From the NCBI GenBank assembly GCA_902729315.2, contig LR746271.1, forward strand, positions 1,882,001 through 1,946,000: DNA of 64,000 nucleotides. Direction: 5' to 3'. The notes beneath the pieces were generated by a model. That model made no database searches and had not been told where the DNA came from. It saw only the letters and a program-made list of their open reading frames with translations. This document shows, in pieces, positions 1-13,038 of the stretch. The translations under genes and the position numbers were made by a program. Each line of letters opens with the position of its first letter. Position 1 is the stretch's first letter. Source of the stretch: Spirodela intermedia. Lineage: Eukaryota; Streptophyta; Magnoliopsida; Alismatales; Araceae.

Positions 1-2717
1 GAACCGGGGAGGGACAGATCTGTCCTGGGTCAGAGTCCAAATGTACGCGATTTTGCCCAGAGGCTGCCACATCTGGAGCAGGAATCCACCCCACTCACTC
101 TTGAAGAACACTTGCTACCGCAGTTGCGGAGTCAACATGTTCAGAGGCGAACATCGCAGGTTCATCTGAATGGGTCATCAGAGAGTCAACCGCAGTCCTC
201 TCATCACCAAGAGGCCGTCAATCATCCCGATCACCTGTTGGAACAGCTTCTAAAACTTCAAGCCCAGCATCAACTGTTACTCCTACAACTACTGCAGCAA
301 CGCGGGAGCCATCACCATCAGCAGCAGGAGACTCAAACGCAGCAGTTGCTTATCGAGCAGCTACTGCAGCAATGCATGCTTGAGACTTTGGGTTATCATT
401 CATCTCCTGACTCACAGCAACAATCTCTTCACCCTTCAGGGCATCTCAACACCAATCCATCTTCGAAATCACTTTTCAAATACAAGTTTGGGAATAGAGT
501 GTGCCAAACACCAGCTGTTCTCTCACAAGAAAAGCACAAGGATGTACTTCTGGACCGTCAGCTTCAGGCAGAAAGGTCTCCTGGAGTAGCTAGACAGTCA
601 TTTGGTGTGGAAGGAGAAAGACACCTTGCTGGGTTATGGTCGATTGACAATTATGGGCAATGTCAATCCGGTTCTTATGGACTTGGTCAATCGGATCTTC
701 AACAACAGGTACATCGTACTGAAGGCATCTCACAACCTTCTGAGAGGTCTTATCTTGGTTCTTCAGGAATGAACATGGATCTTCCATCACAATTTAAAGG
801 GTTAGGCTGGCAGAATCATCTTGGTCATCTTATATCTGTCAACACCGGTCAGCTCCCTTCCGACAAGCATCCTCATCATGAACATATCCCAAACCAAGTG
901 AATCTCGATGATGGGCGACTGAAAAATACCCCGATGAATGTCAGTTTTGCTTCTGAGGAGACAATTTCATGGAGAGGAGCTGGAAATGATGAAAAATCCA
1001 GGCAGGCAGGGAACATCCTCCCTGAAACGAGGGAAGCTGCCAAGCCCTTTTATATGCATTCGTCAGATCATTCGCCTGGTCTCCTACCGTCTCCAGCTTT
1101 CCAAGGGGATCCTTTTGCGGAAGACATCCTTGGTCCCAACATTTGGCGAGTAGCAGAGGATGAATTGACGTTCCAATCGAGTTCTAGAGCAAGGAGGGCA
1201 GATGAAGGTTTCTCATCTACTGTAAATGAGTTGAAGAGTACGCTGGCTGTAAAGGAGGACATCCGCGGTCTCAACATCACGGAGGCCAAAGAGGAAGAAC
1301 TGATGAATGCAGGACAGACTGACCACGCTAATGGTGATGGGATGCTTCTTTTCCATTCTAGTGTTAGAGCAATAGAGGCAGATGAAGGGCTCTCATCTAC
1401 TGTAAATGAGGTGAAGACTACGCTGGCTGTTGAGGACATCCGCGGCTCCAACGTCAGGGAGGCTGAGGAGGAAGAACTGATGAATGCAGGACAGATTGAG
1501 CATGCTAATGGTGATGGCATGCTTCTGTCCCATTCTAGTTTTAGAGCAGTGGAGGCGGATGAAGGGTTCTCATCTACTGTAAATGAGACGAAGATTGTGT
1601 CAGTTGAAGATTGCAGGGTAGAAAGCGGCAAATCCGAGGGGAACATAAAAGATGACTCTGAAGGTAGCCTGACAATCAGTTTATTATTTCCTTTTTATTT
1701 ATTTGATGCGATTGTAAAAAAAAAAAATCATGGTTTTTTTTTATTTATTGCGAACGTGAATTTGAGATAGATACCTTTGAACTCTTGATCAAATCACTTG
1801 GTTGGCCGCCGAAATGATGGCATAGTCTCGTTAGTTTCTTTGCTTGATCTGACATTTGTGATGAATTTGTGTTTTTTTCGTTGTTAGATTATTATTTTTA
1901 TTTATTTTTGGTTAGTTGCTGAATTAAAAAACTGAATCTTTTGATTCTATAATGTCGTGAAGGAGGAAACGTGGGACTAAACAGCACGGAAATGGGATTG
2001 GAAAACAGTCCGACGGAGACGCTGGTTAGTGACAGGTTGACTTTCTTTTTCCTCTTTAATGCTGATATTTTGTCTTTTTTTCAAATTATCGTATGTTCTG
2101 AGACTTTTCTATAAAATCTATCATTATTTTTTTATTTTTTGACATCTGGGTGAAATATTCTTCATACATCTGTGTGGCGAGACATATTCAGTGGGTATCA
2201 GAAATGGGGGGATTTTCCCCTTCTTCTTCCCTTCATCTGGTAGGAACGCTGTTTGACTTACCCGTCTCTAGTTAGTCAAAGGGTCTCTTCTTTTCGCGCC
2301 GTAGAATAAGGATGGTGTGAAAAGTCAACTCTTGAATTTACGTGCGGTCGGCATGCTTCTCGCTTTGTTTCACTTTTAGAAAGCTCTGAGAGGAGATGAG
2401 CGTGGGAATATGGAGGCACGCGCGTCAGCCTTTCTCTCTCATCTTTTTTCGGCTTGGTTTGGTCTGTGTTCACGTAAATCTTCCGTTTTTAAGCAAAGAT
2501 CTTGATCTCTCCCTCTCTCTCTCCCCTCTCTCTCTCCTTTTGAAGGTTGACCTGTCCAGAAGGTTCACCGGTGGCGGCATCTGAGGAAGAGGCGGCGGTG
2601 GAGACGGCAGGGGAGAGCAGCGGCGAGAAGAACGAGAGGAAGAAGTGGAGGAAGGGGCGGAAGATGGACCCACGTCTGCTCGGCTTCAAGGTCCGCGGCT
2701 GCCGACCCGACCACTGA
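1..2717 (+). CDS. GYF-domain protein (EXA1/MUSE11-like), 3' part of gene
   Basis: Three exons fit: 1-1663, 1963-2035 and 2546-2717 (stop TGA 2715-2717), with GT-AG introns and matching phases. The reading frame is open from base 1, so the 5' end, including any GYF domain, lies outside the window; 635 residues are visible. The visible part has a Gln/Leu-rich stretch (LLEQLLKLQAQHQ, then LLIEQLLQQCMLE) and ends in KKWRKGRKMDPRLLGFKVRG. The DP-LLGFKV ending after a Lys-rich stretch and the Q/L-rich region are what I know from plant GYF proteins of the EXA1/MUSE11 type, cytoplasmic translational repressors linked to eIF4E-family proteins. The tail after LLGFKV is shorter than in those proteins. 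Exon 1 carries 2.4 in-frame copies of a 59-60 residue repeat (see separate entry). Family assignment rests on these C-terminal hallmarks only. Exon 2 (73 bp) is the least certain part. Confidence 0.72.
1171..1605 (+). repeat. In-frame tandem repeat in GYF-protein exon
   Basis: Two full copies (1171-1350, 180 bp; 1351-1527, 177 bp) and a partial third (from 1528) encode an acidic unit with the shared core DEGFSSTVNE, then a variable stretch, EEELMNAGQ and HANGDGMLL. The frame is kept in every copy, since the length difference is exactly one codon. The copies are similar at the DNA level, which suggests recent duplication. Confidence 0.9.
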
Positions 2718-3433
2718 GACAAATTCTATTCATTCTTGCCCCCACTTGCACCATACATTGCCCCCGCTGCCCATTCTTTCATTCATTCTGTAGAGAGAGA
2801 GAGCTGGACATAACTGACCGTGTACAGCCGCCGTAAGTAACTCTCTCTCTCTCTCTCGCTCTCAAAACCCGTGAACCATTTAGCTCTACATTAGGGATGG
2901 TGAAGTGGCTACATCCAGAGGCAGCTCACAGAGAGAGAGAGAGAGAGCTTCTGAGAAGTAGGTGCTCCCATTTGACAAACTCTCTCTCTCTCTCTCTCTC
3001 TCGCTCTAAGCCCGTGACCCATCTATGAGACGATCAGGACGTTCTGTTCTCTCTCTTCTCTCCCCCTCACTCTGGTCTAGGTGGAGGAGAGAGAGAGAAG
3101 GGGTGCCAGCTGGTATTTTTGGCCATGACAAGTGTAATTGAAAATGAGTGAATAAATAAATTTTTGGAAATAATATAAATCAATAAAAAAGCTACTTCCG
3201 CCGCGAAACTCCGCTTCAGACGAATCGGATTTAGTTTGCTCTATACCGATAGGATACCGGATCTAGAACGTTATATCAGCAGCTTCTGACCGTTAGATGT
3301 GTGTACCCTTCGCCATCGGTGGACCTCTCCCTCCCTCCCCATTTCCCTCTCTCCATCAAATTCGGAAGGGGAGGCCGGAGAGAGAAAGAGAGATAGAGAG
3401 AGAAAGAAGAGAGAGAGAGAGAGAGAGAGGGGG
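2718..3433. other. Intergenic region with CT/GA tracts; SWI3A leader
   Basis: This stretch holds several short (CT)n and (GA)n runs, at about 2839-2861, 2931-2949 and 2982-3003. A GA-rich run at 3378-3430 ends just before the SWI3A start codon at 3434. No coding potential is seen apart from low-complexity frames. Confidence 0.7.
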
Positions 3434-6400
3434 ATGATGGAACAGAAGAGCCCCGAAGGCCTCGTCTCCACAGACCCCGATCGCGAGCTCTACACCATTC
3501 CCAACCGCTCCAGTACGAGCTCGCCTTCCCTTCTTTTCCTACTCCCGCTCCTCTCCACGCTCTTGCTAGGGTTAGGGTTCCTGAGGACTTTCTTGATTCT
3601 CCCGTTCTGATGGTGGTATGGTGTTGCAGGTTGGTTCCAGTGGGACGAGATCCACGAGACAGAGAAGAGGGAGTTGGGGGAGTTCTTCGACGGGAGCTCC
3701 TTCTCGAGGAACCCGAGGGTCTACAAGGAGTACCGGGACTTCATCATCAACAAGTACCGCGAGGACGCCTCCCGGCGGCTTACCTTCACGGAGGTCCGCA
3801 GGTCCCTCGTCGGTGACGTTGGATCCATCCACAGGGTTTTCCTCTTTCTTGACCGATGGGGCTTGATTAATTTCTCTACTTCTGACGGGGATAGAGCGGC
3901 CGCCGCAGGGATAGACAGCGGTGGGGGCGCGTTCTCTGTCGCGCTGGAGGATGGTCCCCCTAGCACCGTCAAGGTTGTGCCTAGCCCTAATTCCTCGAAA
4001 GGGTTATCGGCTCAGCTGGCCTTTGGTTCGAAGGTGGTGGAGGCCGGAAGCAGTTTCAGGTTGCCACCTTTGACGTCTTACTCGGATGTTTTTAGCCAGC
4101 AGACGCCCCTGGCTGGCCGAGTATGTGGGGATTGCGGCGAAGAGTGTATATCCGGATATTATGAATCCCAATCGGTAATATTTTAAAGACAGTGCTATGG
4201 TTGCAGTGCTTCTGTTTTCTTTTCGAAATGTGGATTTTATTTTATATCTCTGCCATTCTAATTCAACCGTTCAGTAACATTTCTTCCCTTGTTGGCATGG
4301 CATTACGCTTTTTAGAATTGTTGTACTTAAAATACAATTAATTTTCGATTATGTTCGTTTGGTGGTTTTGGCATCTTAGGATCACGTCGATAAACACAAG
4401 CTAGATATATTCGTTACGATGAAGTCACATGGGGGATTAGTATCTTAGTGGAAAATATGTCGAGCCAATAGAAAGGTGGGATTGGTGAACTTTGGGGTAT
4501 GGTTTTGATTGATGAACTCATTGTTGGTTAATCTATCTGTAACACCCTTCATGCTCTCTTTGTGCTGTTGTTGTAAAGAATACTGGGAAAATGGTTATTT
4601 GAGGGAAATATGAAACTTGAACACTTTAGAGGGCGAAGAGTTCAGAGTCATTTTCATGAAGCAGTCTCTTTAGTGCCTCTTTGTAATTTCATTCAAGTGT
4701 TGAATAGCTAATTCAGGAAAATAGCAGAATGAGAATTTAGAAGAATTTTTTCATATGATTGATTCATGAGCAAATAACAGCACTGCCAAATTATAGCGTA
4801 GGGGAAATGCACCTGAAGATTTTGATTTTCAATTCATCCATCATTGAAGACATGTGTTAACCTTAGGTCGTAGCTGGTCTTCTCTCTTTCTGGTCTGTGA
4901 ATTTGGATATTAAATCTTTGACATATAGGGTTTGGCCTGGTTGGTGATGGATGTGGCAGGGGAAATGGATGGCCCATTTGGCCAAGATTGTGACTACAAA
5001 TCTTTGACTATTTTTTCTATTCGGTGAATTAATATCACCGGCAACTAGGAATGCCATGGGTTGTTTTGGCCTAATGCCGTTATGCTAAAAGAGTCATGAA
5101 TGCTCGGCACATGCTGGGTTTTAGAGTGGGTGGCAAATCACTCCTGGTCAAATTTCTTACTGTAGAGGCGCCTTCTATTCTATTAAATCCTTATCTGCTT
5201 TTTTAAGGAGAAGGTTATCCCTTGTTTCGTGCCTTCTTAGTGTTGTGAGATCGTGATTCAGGCTACCTGGTATGGTTGGAAAGGTATAAAATTCGAACTG
5301 CACTTCGGAAATGTTCGTTGTGTATCGAGAAACAATGCCAATGAACATAAAAACAGCGATCCTATCATTGTTCACTTAGATGGATTGGTCAGGTAGCCAT
5401 GCCTGTACACCTAATGATACAAGCTAATTTTCGTGGGTTTTTGGAGGTTGTCATATTTTCGTAGGTTTTTTGGATTGGTCAGCGGCTCCTCTCCCCATTT
5501 TTTTTGCTGCAAATATTTCTTATTTTTCCTGGCAGGCAATTATAATCTGTGCCTAATGCTCCAGGATGAGAATTATGGCTCAGGAAATCTAATACTTTTA
5601 TTCTGCCTGACAGGGAATTGTAATCTGTGTAAAATGCTTTGAAAATGAGAGGTCGGGTCCAGGAAAGAGGGGGGAAGGCTACAAGTTCTATGATCAAAAG
5701 ATTGACAGCGCAAAACATCTTGCTAATCAATGGACGGACAGGGAAACACTGTCTCTATTAGAAGCCATTGTCTCAAAGGGGCCTGATTGGGACCTTATCG
5801 CCAACCACGTTCGTAGAAGTAGACTTGATTGTATTGGGAAACTTATTCAGCTTCCTTTTGGTGAGCATATGGGCACTCACGGAGGAAAATTTGATCAGAG
5901 GAATTCTATGAGCCAGCAAGGTGGGGAATCTGTAAAATGTACACTGCCTGATATGTTCCAACAGGAAAGTGGCCATGAATCAGATGATATCGCTCCGGAA
6001 AGTACAGGTGAACCTCCCAGGAAACGGAAACCCTTTCCTTCTCTTGGAGATGCAAGTGATTCACTGGTTGAGCAGGTAAACTTGTTTTCTGGGAATTGAC
6101 AAGTAATGGGCACAATTTTGTTTATGAACTTAATTTTGAATATCATCTGATTGTATCATTGTTAGGTAGCTTCATTGTCAGCACTAGCCGGACCACATGT
6201 TGCTTCAGCTGCTGCTGAGGCTGTAATTTCAGCGTTATGCGAGGAACATCCTTTTGCAAAGAAGGTATTCACGTTGGGTGATGATGAAATACAGGATTCA
6301 GATATTTATTTTGCATCAAAGTGCGGCCCAATGAGGTTAGCATCATTCGCCACCATGACACGAGTGTCTGATACATAAGGAGAGGGATTTCACTGAAAGT

Positions 6401-8054
6401 ATACTGATCAATCATTTTTCTATAGTGTTACGCTATTAATTTCTCTGTGCGTTTTCTCAGTGATTTAAAGGTTGAAGATGGGGAGAACGACGAACCTTCT
6501 GATGAACTAGGTGTGTGTGATTATGTTGGATTACTTCTGCCGTACTAGATTTTGCTTCTGCGAATGAGATTCTTTTGCATGAGACGAATTGAAAGAGCGT
6601 TTATTTAATAATTGTTGTGGATTGAATCAACCTGATCCCTGATGACCCTTTGCATACGGATGCTGGCTGACAATGGATGATATTTATGAAAAATCTGGGA
6701 GATCTGATGTCTGGATTTTCTAGACCGAATGGGGCTGTAAGAGCTGAGGTTTCTTCTTCAATTTATCCCCAACTTGTGAAAGAATAGCATGGGACGTTTG
6801 GTCAGCTATACTATGATCATGTCTGCTTCTCCTGGTCCAAACTGAATGATCCATTAAATCATAATCGATGCAGAAATAACTACAGTCGAATAACTCATAT
6901 CTATTTATGGAGTAGCTGAAGACGGCTTTGTTGGAATCACTGAGCGTACAAGTTTTTTTGTGAACAAATTATTTTATTGACAAGAGAGCGTACAAGGACC
7001 ACTGAGCAATTACCATTGAACCCGAGAACTGAAAACTCACCAGCCCTACAGTTTTTTTGTTTTTCTTCTTGAAAACTATGATCCATTCCTTATAACACTA
7101 TCTCATTGAGCCCGGGTTTTTCTGATAATCTTGAATCTTCTACCTCCGCAAGGCATTCATATTGTGGATACAAAAAATATGCAGATTTTAGAGCTCCACT
7201 GGTGTCTTATTGACCGCTTTGGAGATTAAAAGAATCATATGAGAGAGAACCCATTGCAACCAAATTCTTGCTCTAATGTTCTTCCCTCGACTGCATTGAT
7301 ATCATGTGATATTAATTTTTCAGAAACTAATGTCTTGAATAAGTCGCCCAATTGAACGATATTCAATTGACAATAAATGCGATTCATTTACCCCATCTGC
7401 AGAATGTAAAACTGGTAGGAGCTTCAGCCACTCAATGTTTCGGATCAATGCCGCCACCGCGACAGCCTTCGGGGCGGTAGCTGCTCGTGCTAGATTACTG
7501 GCAGACCAGGAAGAAAGACAGATTGAATGCTTAATGGCTTCCATAATTGACCTGCAGGTTTGCTTCCTTCAATTCCTTATGAGTTGACCACTTCATTCAA
7601 AGGGAAAATACAATTTTCTCCCCTTGATGCCGCTATAATTTCTCATCAAACGCTGTTAATGTCATCTGAAATCTTAATCATCTGATTCATTCCGGTAACC
7701 ATTTATCCGAAATCTCTTCATCATGACCATTTTTCGGTATGGATGAACCGAGTCATGGATTTATTATCATTATGATTACTATTCGTACTACGCTGTTAGA
7801 TCTTCCATAATTATCATATAATCACACTAATCTTTCTATTTTCGGTTAAGATAAAGAAGATGCTGCACAAGATGAAGCATTTCGGGGAGCTGGAATCCAT
7901 CATGGAGGAGCAGTACGCCCAGATACAGCAGCTCAAGGAGGACATCCTCCAGGAATGGATAGACATCTCCCAGCGGGCGCTCTCTGCTGGCATCCCACGA
8001 TGGAAGGACCACGGTTTGCCGAAATCTCTTCCCAATCGGAGCTCCATCACCTGA
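3434..8054 (+). CDS. SWI3A: SWI3A-like subunit of SWI/SNF chromatin-remodelling complex
   Basis: Seven exons join in frame: 3434-3512, 3630-4174, 5614-6075, 6166-6335, 6461-6510, 7403-7557 and 7851-8054 (554 aa; Arabidopsis SWI3A is about 510). Residues about 18-110 form a SWIRM domain (RELYTIPNRSSWFQWDEIHE, then VYKEYRDFIINKYREDASRR and SLVGDVGSIHRVFLFLDRWG). A cysteine cluster follows (CGDCGEEC, CVKCFE). A SANT domain starts near residue 248 (QWTDRETLSLLEAIVSKGPD), and the C-terminal region is a coiled coil (ARLLADQEERQIECLMASII). SWI3 proteins are core nuclear scaffold subunits of plant BAF-type remodelers. The YKEYRDFIINK stretch resembles SWI3A more than SWI3B. Two adjacent ATGs open the frame (3434, 3437), directly after a GA-rich leader. 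Intron 2 is long (about 1.4 kb). The gene ends 264 bp from the stop codon of the convergent ACR gene. Confidence 0.92.
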
Positions 8055-8318
8055 TCTTCTTCTCCTGGTTGACTTTGATCCCCTTGGTCAACCCCCCAGA
8101 ATGATGGGCTCTTCTTATCTTCTCTCCTCGTATCCCTCTATTATGGCTCCATTTATCGCCTCTAATCACTTGAGAAATGAAATCCCCTTTGATAGATTAA
8201 TAGATCTTTTGAAGGCGGAAATTATGTACATTTTTTACAACATATGTGCACCGTTGACCTTTCTCCTTTCTGTCTATAATCTTATCTACATTTTGTTGGG
8301 GTCGTCGCAGCTCAGCTG
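8055..8318. other. Shared 3' region between convergent genes
   Basis: This 264 bp region separates the stop codons of SWI3A (+) and the ACR gene (-). It must hold both 3' UTRs. No coding signal is seen. Confidence 0.6.
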
Positions 8319-10660
8319 TCAAGAGTAGGATCTGACGAGCCTGAAGCTCTGGAATGAGCAGGCCCTGAGGAGGCTTCCCAGGAGGAATCCTGTCGTCTCC
8401 GCCGCATGCTTCAATGGCGGACTAGAGCGGCCACTGTCGCCACCACCGCCACCGCCACCGCCGCCGCCTTTGACTCTGAGCGCCGCCTTGTCCAGCTGCC
8501 CAATCTGGCGGCGGACAAAGTCGATGGTCTTGGGCTCCACCGGGCCTCCCGACGTGTCGGAGACGTAGAAGGTGTCGACGGCCCTGCCGGCCTCAGTGGT
8601 GCTTATCTCTGCTCTCCTTATCGCCAGTCCACTCTCCCTGAACACCCTCGTTATGTCCGAGAGAAGCCCCACTCGGTCCTCCGTCTCCAGCTCCAGCTCC
8701 ACCCCCTCAAAAGTCCGCCGGTCAATCGCCGCCGCCAGACACCGCGCCACCCGTTGACTCTCTGCCTCCGAGCTTATCGGCCTCCCGTCCGCATGCCGGA
8801 TGTAGTACTCCTGCGCATGCCCAAGGTCGAAATTCAGCTCGATCCAGCAAAAAAGCCCAACGACGTCAATGTGAAGTCAACGGGTGGAAAGTAAAGTCAA
8901 CCTGCCAGGCCTCGGCGCTGCGAGCTGAAACGGTGCCGTGGAAGACGAGGTAGTGCATATCGGTGAGGGCGCAGAGGGTGTCGAAGAGGAGCTTGGGGCG
9001 GTCCTTGGACCTGACGGTGACCACGGTGTAGCCCTTCTCGTGGCAGTAGGAGACGCCGACGTGGGTGGCGGCGGCGCTGTTGCCGCCGGCGAGGGCCTCG
9101 GTGGCAGCGCCGCCGTCGTCGTACATAAGCTGGTGGAGCCGTCGGTCGCGGTGGTGGGTCACGGCCATAGAGACCTCCGTGGTGGCGGCGCGGGGGATCT
9201 CGCCGTCGCCACGGAGGACGTTGCAGAGGAGCTCGCGGATGGCGGCGATCCGCGGAGGGTCCTCAACGGCGGCGCCGCCGGTGGCGTCGCTGACGCGGAG
9301 CACCGCCGCCGCGCGGGAATTGTGGGTCCAAATCTCGGCCTCCACCACGTTGCAGCTCATGTCCCTGAGCACGGCGCAGACCTCCGAGAGGAGACCCGGC
9401 CGGTCGGCGCCGGTGAGCTCGATCGAGGTCAGGCTCCGCGCCGGCGCCGCCACCGCGGGCAGGGAGGAGGAAGCGTGCGAGCCCACATGCTGCAGGAGAA
9501 AGTTTACGGGGTTGGAAACGAATAAGGTGGTAGAAGAAGAAAACTTCTGGGCAAAGATTACCGAATAAGGAAATCCCTTTATTTATTTATTTTTGGGACG
9601 GGAAGTATGGGACTGAAGATAACAAATCCTTTTTTTATTTCGAAAAGAAAATAAAATAGAATAAGAGGAGAAAAATGAGAGGAGATGGTCACCTCCTCGA
9701 TCTTGCGGATGATCTCTTTGTCGACGACCTTGTTGCCCTCGCCGTCCGTCACGTGGAAAACTGCAGAGTTCCAGAGCTGGTGAGAAAAATAATTCGGATT
9801 TGGGCGAAAGTTTTCGGAAATTAGAAAAAAATACGACCGAACCCACCAACCGTCAACCACTGCCGCTTTCTGGGCTCGTGAGAAAAATCCAAATTTGGAA
9901 GATTTTTCTCAGAAAATACGGCACAGGAAACTATGACCGAGTCCATGATCCATGAACCGCAGGAGATCTCCGGGCTCGGTAGAAAAATTCAAGTGAAAAT
10001 CTACGGAAATTAGACTGAACCCAGCATCCATAAGCCAGTGCCAATTTCTGGGTTCCCCGAGGAAAACTCGAACTCGGGAGATTTTTTTGATAAATTAGAA
10101 GAAAAAAAAAAGTATGATGAACTCACCGTCCATGAACCACTCCCCATCGAAGGACATGTTGGCTTTGACAATGACGAGGTTGAGATCGGCCAGGGCCTGC
10201 ACAACCCCGAGGAGTATTCCCTGTTTGTTCATAGCCTCCACCTGCAAGCAGAGAGAGAAACAGAGAGAGAGAATAGGAATCTGATACCAAAAAAATAGAG
10301 CAGGAATTCGCGGAAGGAATAGGTTCTGATACTCACACGAAGGAGCTTCATGATCGTGGCGTCGGCGCAGGCATCGTTGTCGATCACGAAGCTGCAGATA
10401 TTCCATTAGAATCAGATCAAACGATAAGTATAAGATGATGCAGCTCGTCGAGAAGCTCCAAAAGCGGAGAGCCCACGAATAGTGGAGGGAATCCCAGAAA
10501 GAAAACGGAGAGAAATCCAGCTGAAATTAACCAGAACCTGAGAAACACTCCCTAGAAGGGTAAGGTCTGGAGATTCAGGAGGAAGAAAGAAGAAAGGAAA
10601 GCGCCAGCCGTACCTCGGAGTTGTCATCCTGCGGACGAGCTTGGCGTACCAGTCGTCCAT
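8319..10660 (-). CDS. ACT-domain repeat protein (ACR3/4/6 type)
   Basis: Six exons on the minus strand join in frame: 10660-10614, 10391-10337, 10241-10127, 9760-9693, 9489-8902 and 8810-8319 (454 aa; ACR proteins are about 430-480). Four ACT domains are visible. The first is FVIDNDACADATIMKL onward, with GILLGVVQALADLNL and WFMDVFHVTDGEGNKV. The second begins near residue 116 (IELTGADRPGLLSEV, then EIWTHNSRAAAVLRV). The third is near 248 (YTVVTVRSKDRPKLLFDTLC). The fourth is near 327 (VELELETEDRVGLLSDITRV). The C-terminus ends in RLVRSYS, as in this family. ACR proteins are regulatory ACT-domain proteins thought to sense small ligands such as amino acids; the exact ligand is not shown here. 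A poly-Gly run precedes the C-terminal tail. A (GA)n tract on the coding strand lies immediately before the start codon. Confidence 0.92.
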
Positions 10661-10685
10661 CCCTCTCTCTCTCTCTCTCTCTCTA
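10661..10685 (-). repeat. (GA)n tract abutting ACR start codon
   Basis: A CT run on the plus strand reads as GA on the coding strand of the ACR gene and ends at its ATG. It is probably part of the 5' leader. SWI3A has a GA tract in the same orientation and position. Confidence 0.85.
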
Positions 10686-11009
10686 GAGATCTGAGGGTTT
10701 GGAGGAGCAAATGGCGAGGCGAGAGGAAGAACGGAAGAATGGAAGGGAAGAAATCAAAGAGAGCCTTCCCGCTCCAACTGAGACGAACTCCTCCCTCCCG
10801 CTGTCTTCTCACACCCTCTCTTCATCAGCAACGAAGAGTGAGCGAAATGGGAGAGATATCGCTGGCCCCCCCCTCCCTCCCCCCTTTTCCCCCTCAAATA
10901 TCTCTCCCTCTCTCCCCAGATTACGAGGGCTTGCAGAGTACCCGGCAGGTAGGACGGAGGCGGTGGGCGCGAACTGCACGCGATGCAGAGCCTTTTCCCT
11001 TTAAGCATC

Positions 11010-11053
<44 letters not shown>

Positions 11054-11865
11054 ATTTTCCTCCTCGTCTATCTTCCTACGGCATTCCTCTCCTCTGACCA
11101 CCCCCTGTCCTTGGTGGATCTGGTCACCGACTGGACCTCTGGACCAACAGCGCACCAGCTACAGCGTCGGTGACCGGACCGTTTCCCAACCTCCCTCGCC
11201 TCCAATTATTTAATTGAAGTTAATGTCTCGTAGTCAATTCGAATTATGCTCAACCCTTGGGGATGGGAAGGGACCCAATGACGTGGCCACTCCTATGACC
11301 GCCACGTTCCGCTACCTTGGGTAGGCCCATTGGTCGGTACAGATCCGAAATTAACTTGGCCGTTGGATCAGACCGATATCCGGATTTTGCCTTTGCTTTG
11401 GCAGTAAGCCAAGGGATCCGCTGGAAGGCGCTGGAATCGGGGACGATTCGATTCGGATTCCGCACGATCTCGGTTCCGAACGCTGCGGAAGGTGTAATGG
11501 GAATCGTCATTTCGCACGTGCGTGCCGGCACGAGTGGGGCTCCGACAGCGCTACCAGCTGTCACGTAGCTCAGAGGCCCAGTAACTTGCCTCTTCGGAGA
11601 ATCGCGACCGGTTGGGGGGGACCAGATCTGACGGCAGATCTTTGGGTTTGTCTCCGCTCTTTCTCTCTCTATATCTATCGTTTCTCTCTCCATATCTGTC
11701 AGTCTCCCTCTCTCTCTCTCTCTCTATCTCACATTCAAGGCGAAAATTTGGGCGTCCTCTGCCGGGATTCCGATATTTCAACTGTCCAGCGACGCACTTT
11801 TTCCCTCCTTGCCTTCCCTCTCTCTTTCTCTCTCTTCACCATCCTCATATCCAACCATCTCTCTC

Positions 11866-11896
<31 letters not shown>

Positions 11897-13038
11897 CTCA
11901 TACCCCCTCTCCTCTCTCTCTCTGTACCTCTCTCTATCCATCTCCCAATGTATCCTCTCTCTCTCTCTTATCTATCTATTTCTATCTAACCCTGTGGAGC
12001 CTCTCCTACCTCTCCTTTCTACATCTTCTCTCTCTCTACACACGATTGGTGGCCAGTTCGTGCAGGGTAAACTACCTTGAAAGATATCTCGCTAATTCTC
12101 TCTCTCTCTCTCTCTCTCTCTCTACATCTTTTTAAAGAATATTTCTGAAAATATCGAAATATATTAATAATCATTTAAAAACATATTTTCTTATTTTTAA
12201 TGGTCCGTATTATCGTAGATTATGAAGTTGGGTCCTGGAAGACCACATTATTCATAGATAAATAACGATAAATTATTATTCTACCATAAAAAACTCTCCC
12301 CAGTTGTTGGAATCTATTATTTTTATATGGATAAATCATTTTTTAATTTTTCCAAAATATATTCCACCAGATCTCGCCCAAAAAAAAAAAATTATTATAT
12401 TTTCCATATGGTCCACAAATTCCAAAGAAAAATTCGAGGAGAATAAACACCCAGTGGGCCCGCGCATAACATCGTATCCGACCCTCGGATCCGACGATGG
12501 CGATGTTTGGAAAACGGTGGGCCCCACTCGGGTCGCGAGGATTCAGGATTGGATAAGATGGAGCGGAGCGGCCGCATTTATGAAACGAAGGGTGACCACA
12601 TCAGCTACGTGGCACAGTCCCTCGGCCACGTGGAGGCCAGGTGGATAGGCGGAGAGGTCACTGTAGACCACGGCCGTGCATTATCCACAGGACGAGATAA
12701 AATTGAAATATTTTTTTAATTAACTCCCTATTTTTCCCCCGAAAGAGAGAAAATATCTAATACGAAAGAATCACTACAAAATCTCCATAAGGGCAATATA
12801 GTAATTATTGATATCTTTTTTCACACGTAGACAGATATTTTTTTTATTTTATCGGAAATTTAGGTTGGCCTTTCAACTTCACCAATATTAAATATAAATA
12901 GAGAGAGAGAGAGTGAGAGAGGTATATTGCGTCATTATTATGAATAATTTATGCTTGACCATGCATCATTATTATTTATTGCAAGCGAAAAGTTCGTCAT
13001 CATTTTCTGGGCGGCGGCGGAGGTTGGAGGCCTCCTTA
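10686..13038. other. Intergenic region with long CT tracts
   Basis: No gene is recognised. Pyrimidine-rich runs on the plus strand include (CT)n at 11012-11047, a CT-rich block at about 11660-12035 and (CT)n at 12097-12123. From 12130 to 12400 it is AT-rich. Apparent open frames here are only Ser/Leu or Arg/Glu low-complexity readings of the repeats. It includes the ACR promoter side, on the left. Confidence 0.6.

Noticed and set aside
8406-9568. Long plus-strand open frames
   Set aside because: They are antisense shadows of the GC-rich ACR exons; the minus strand has four clear ACT domains.
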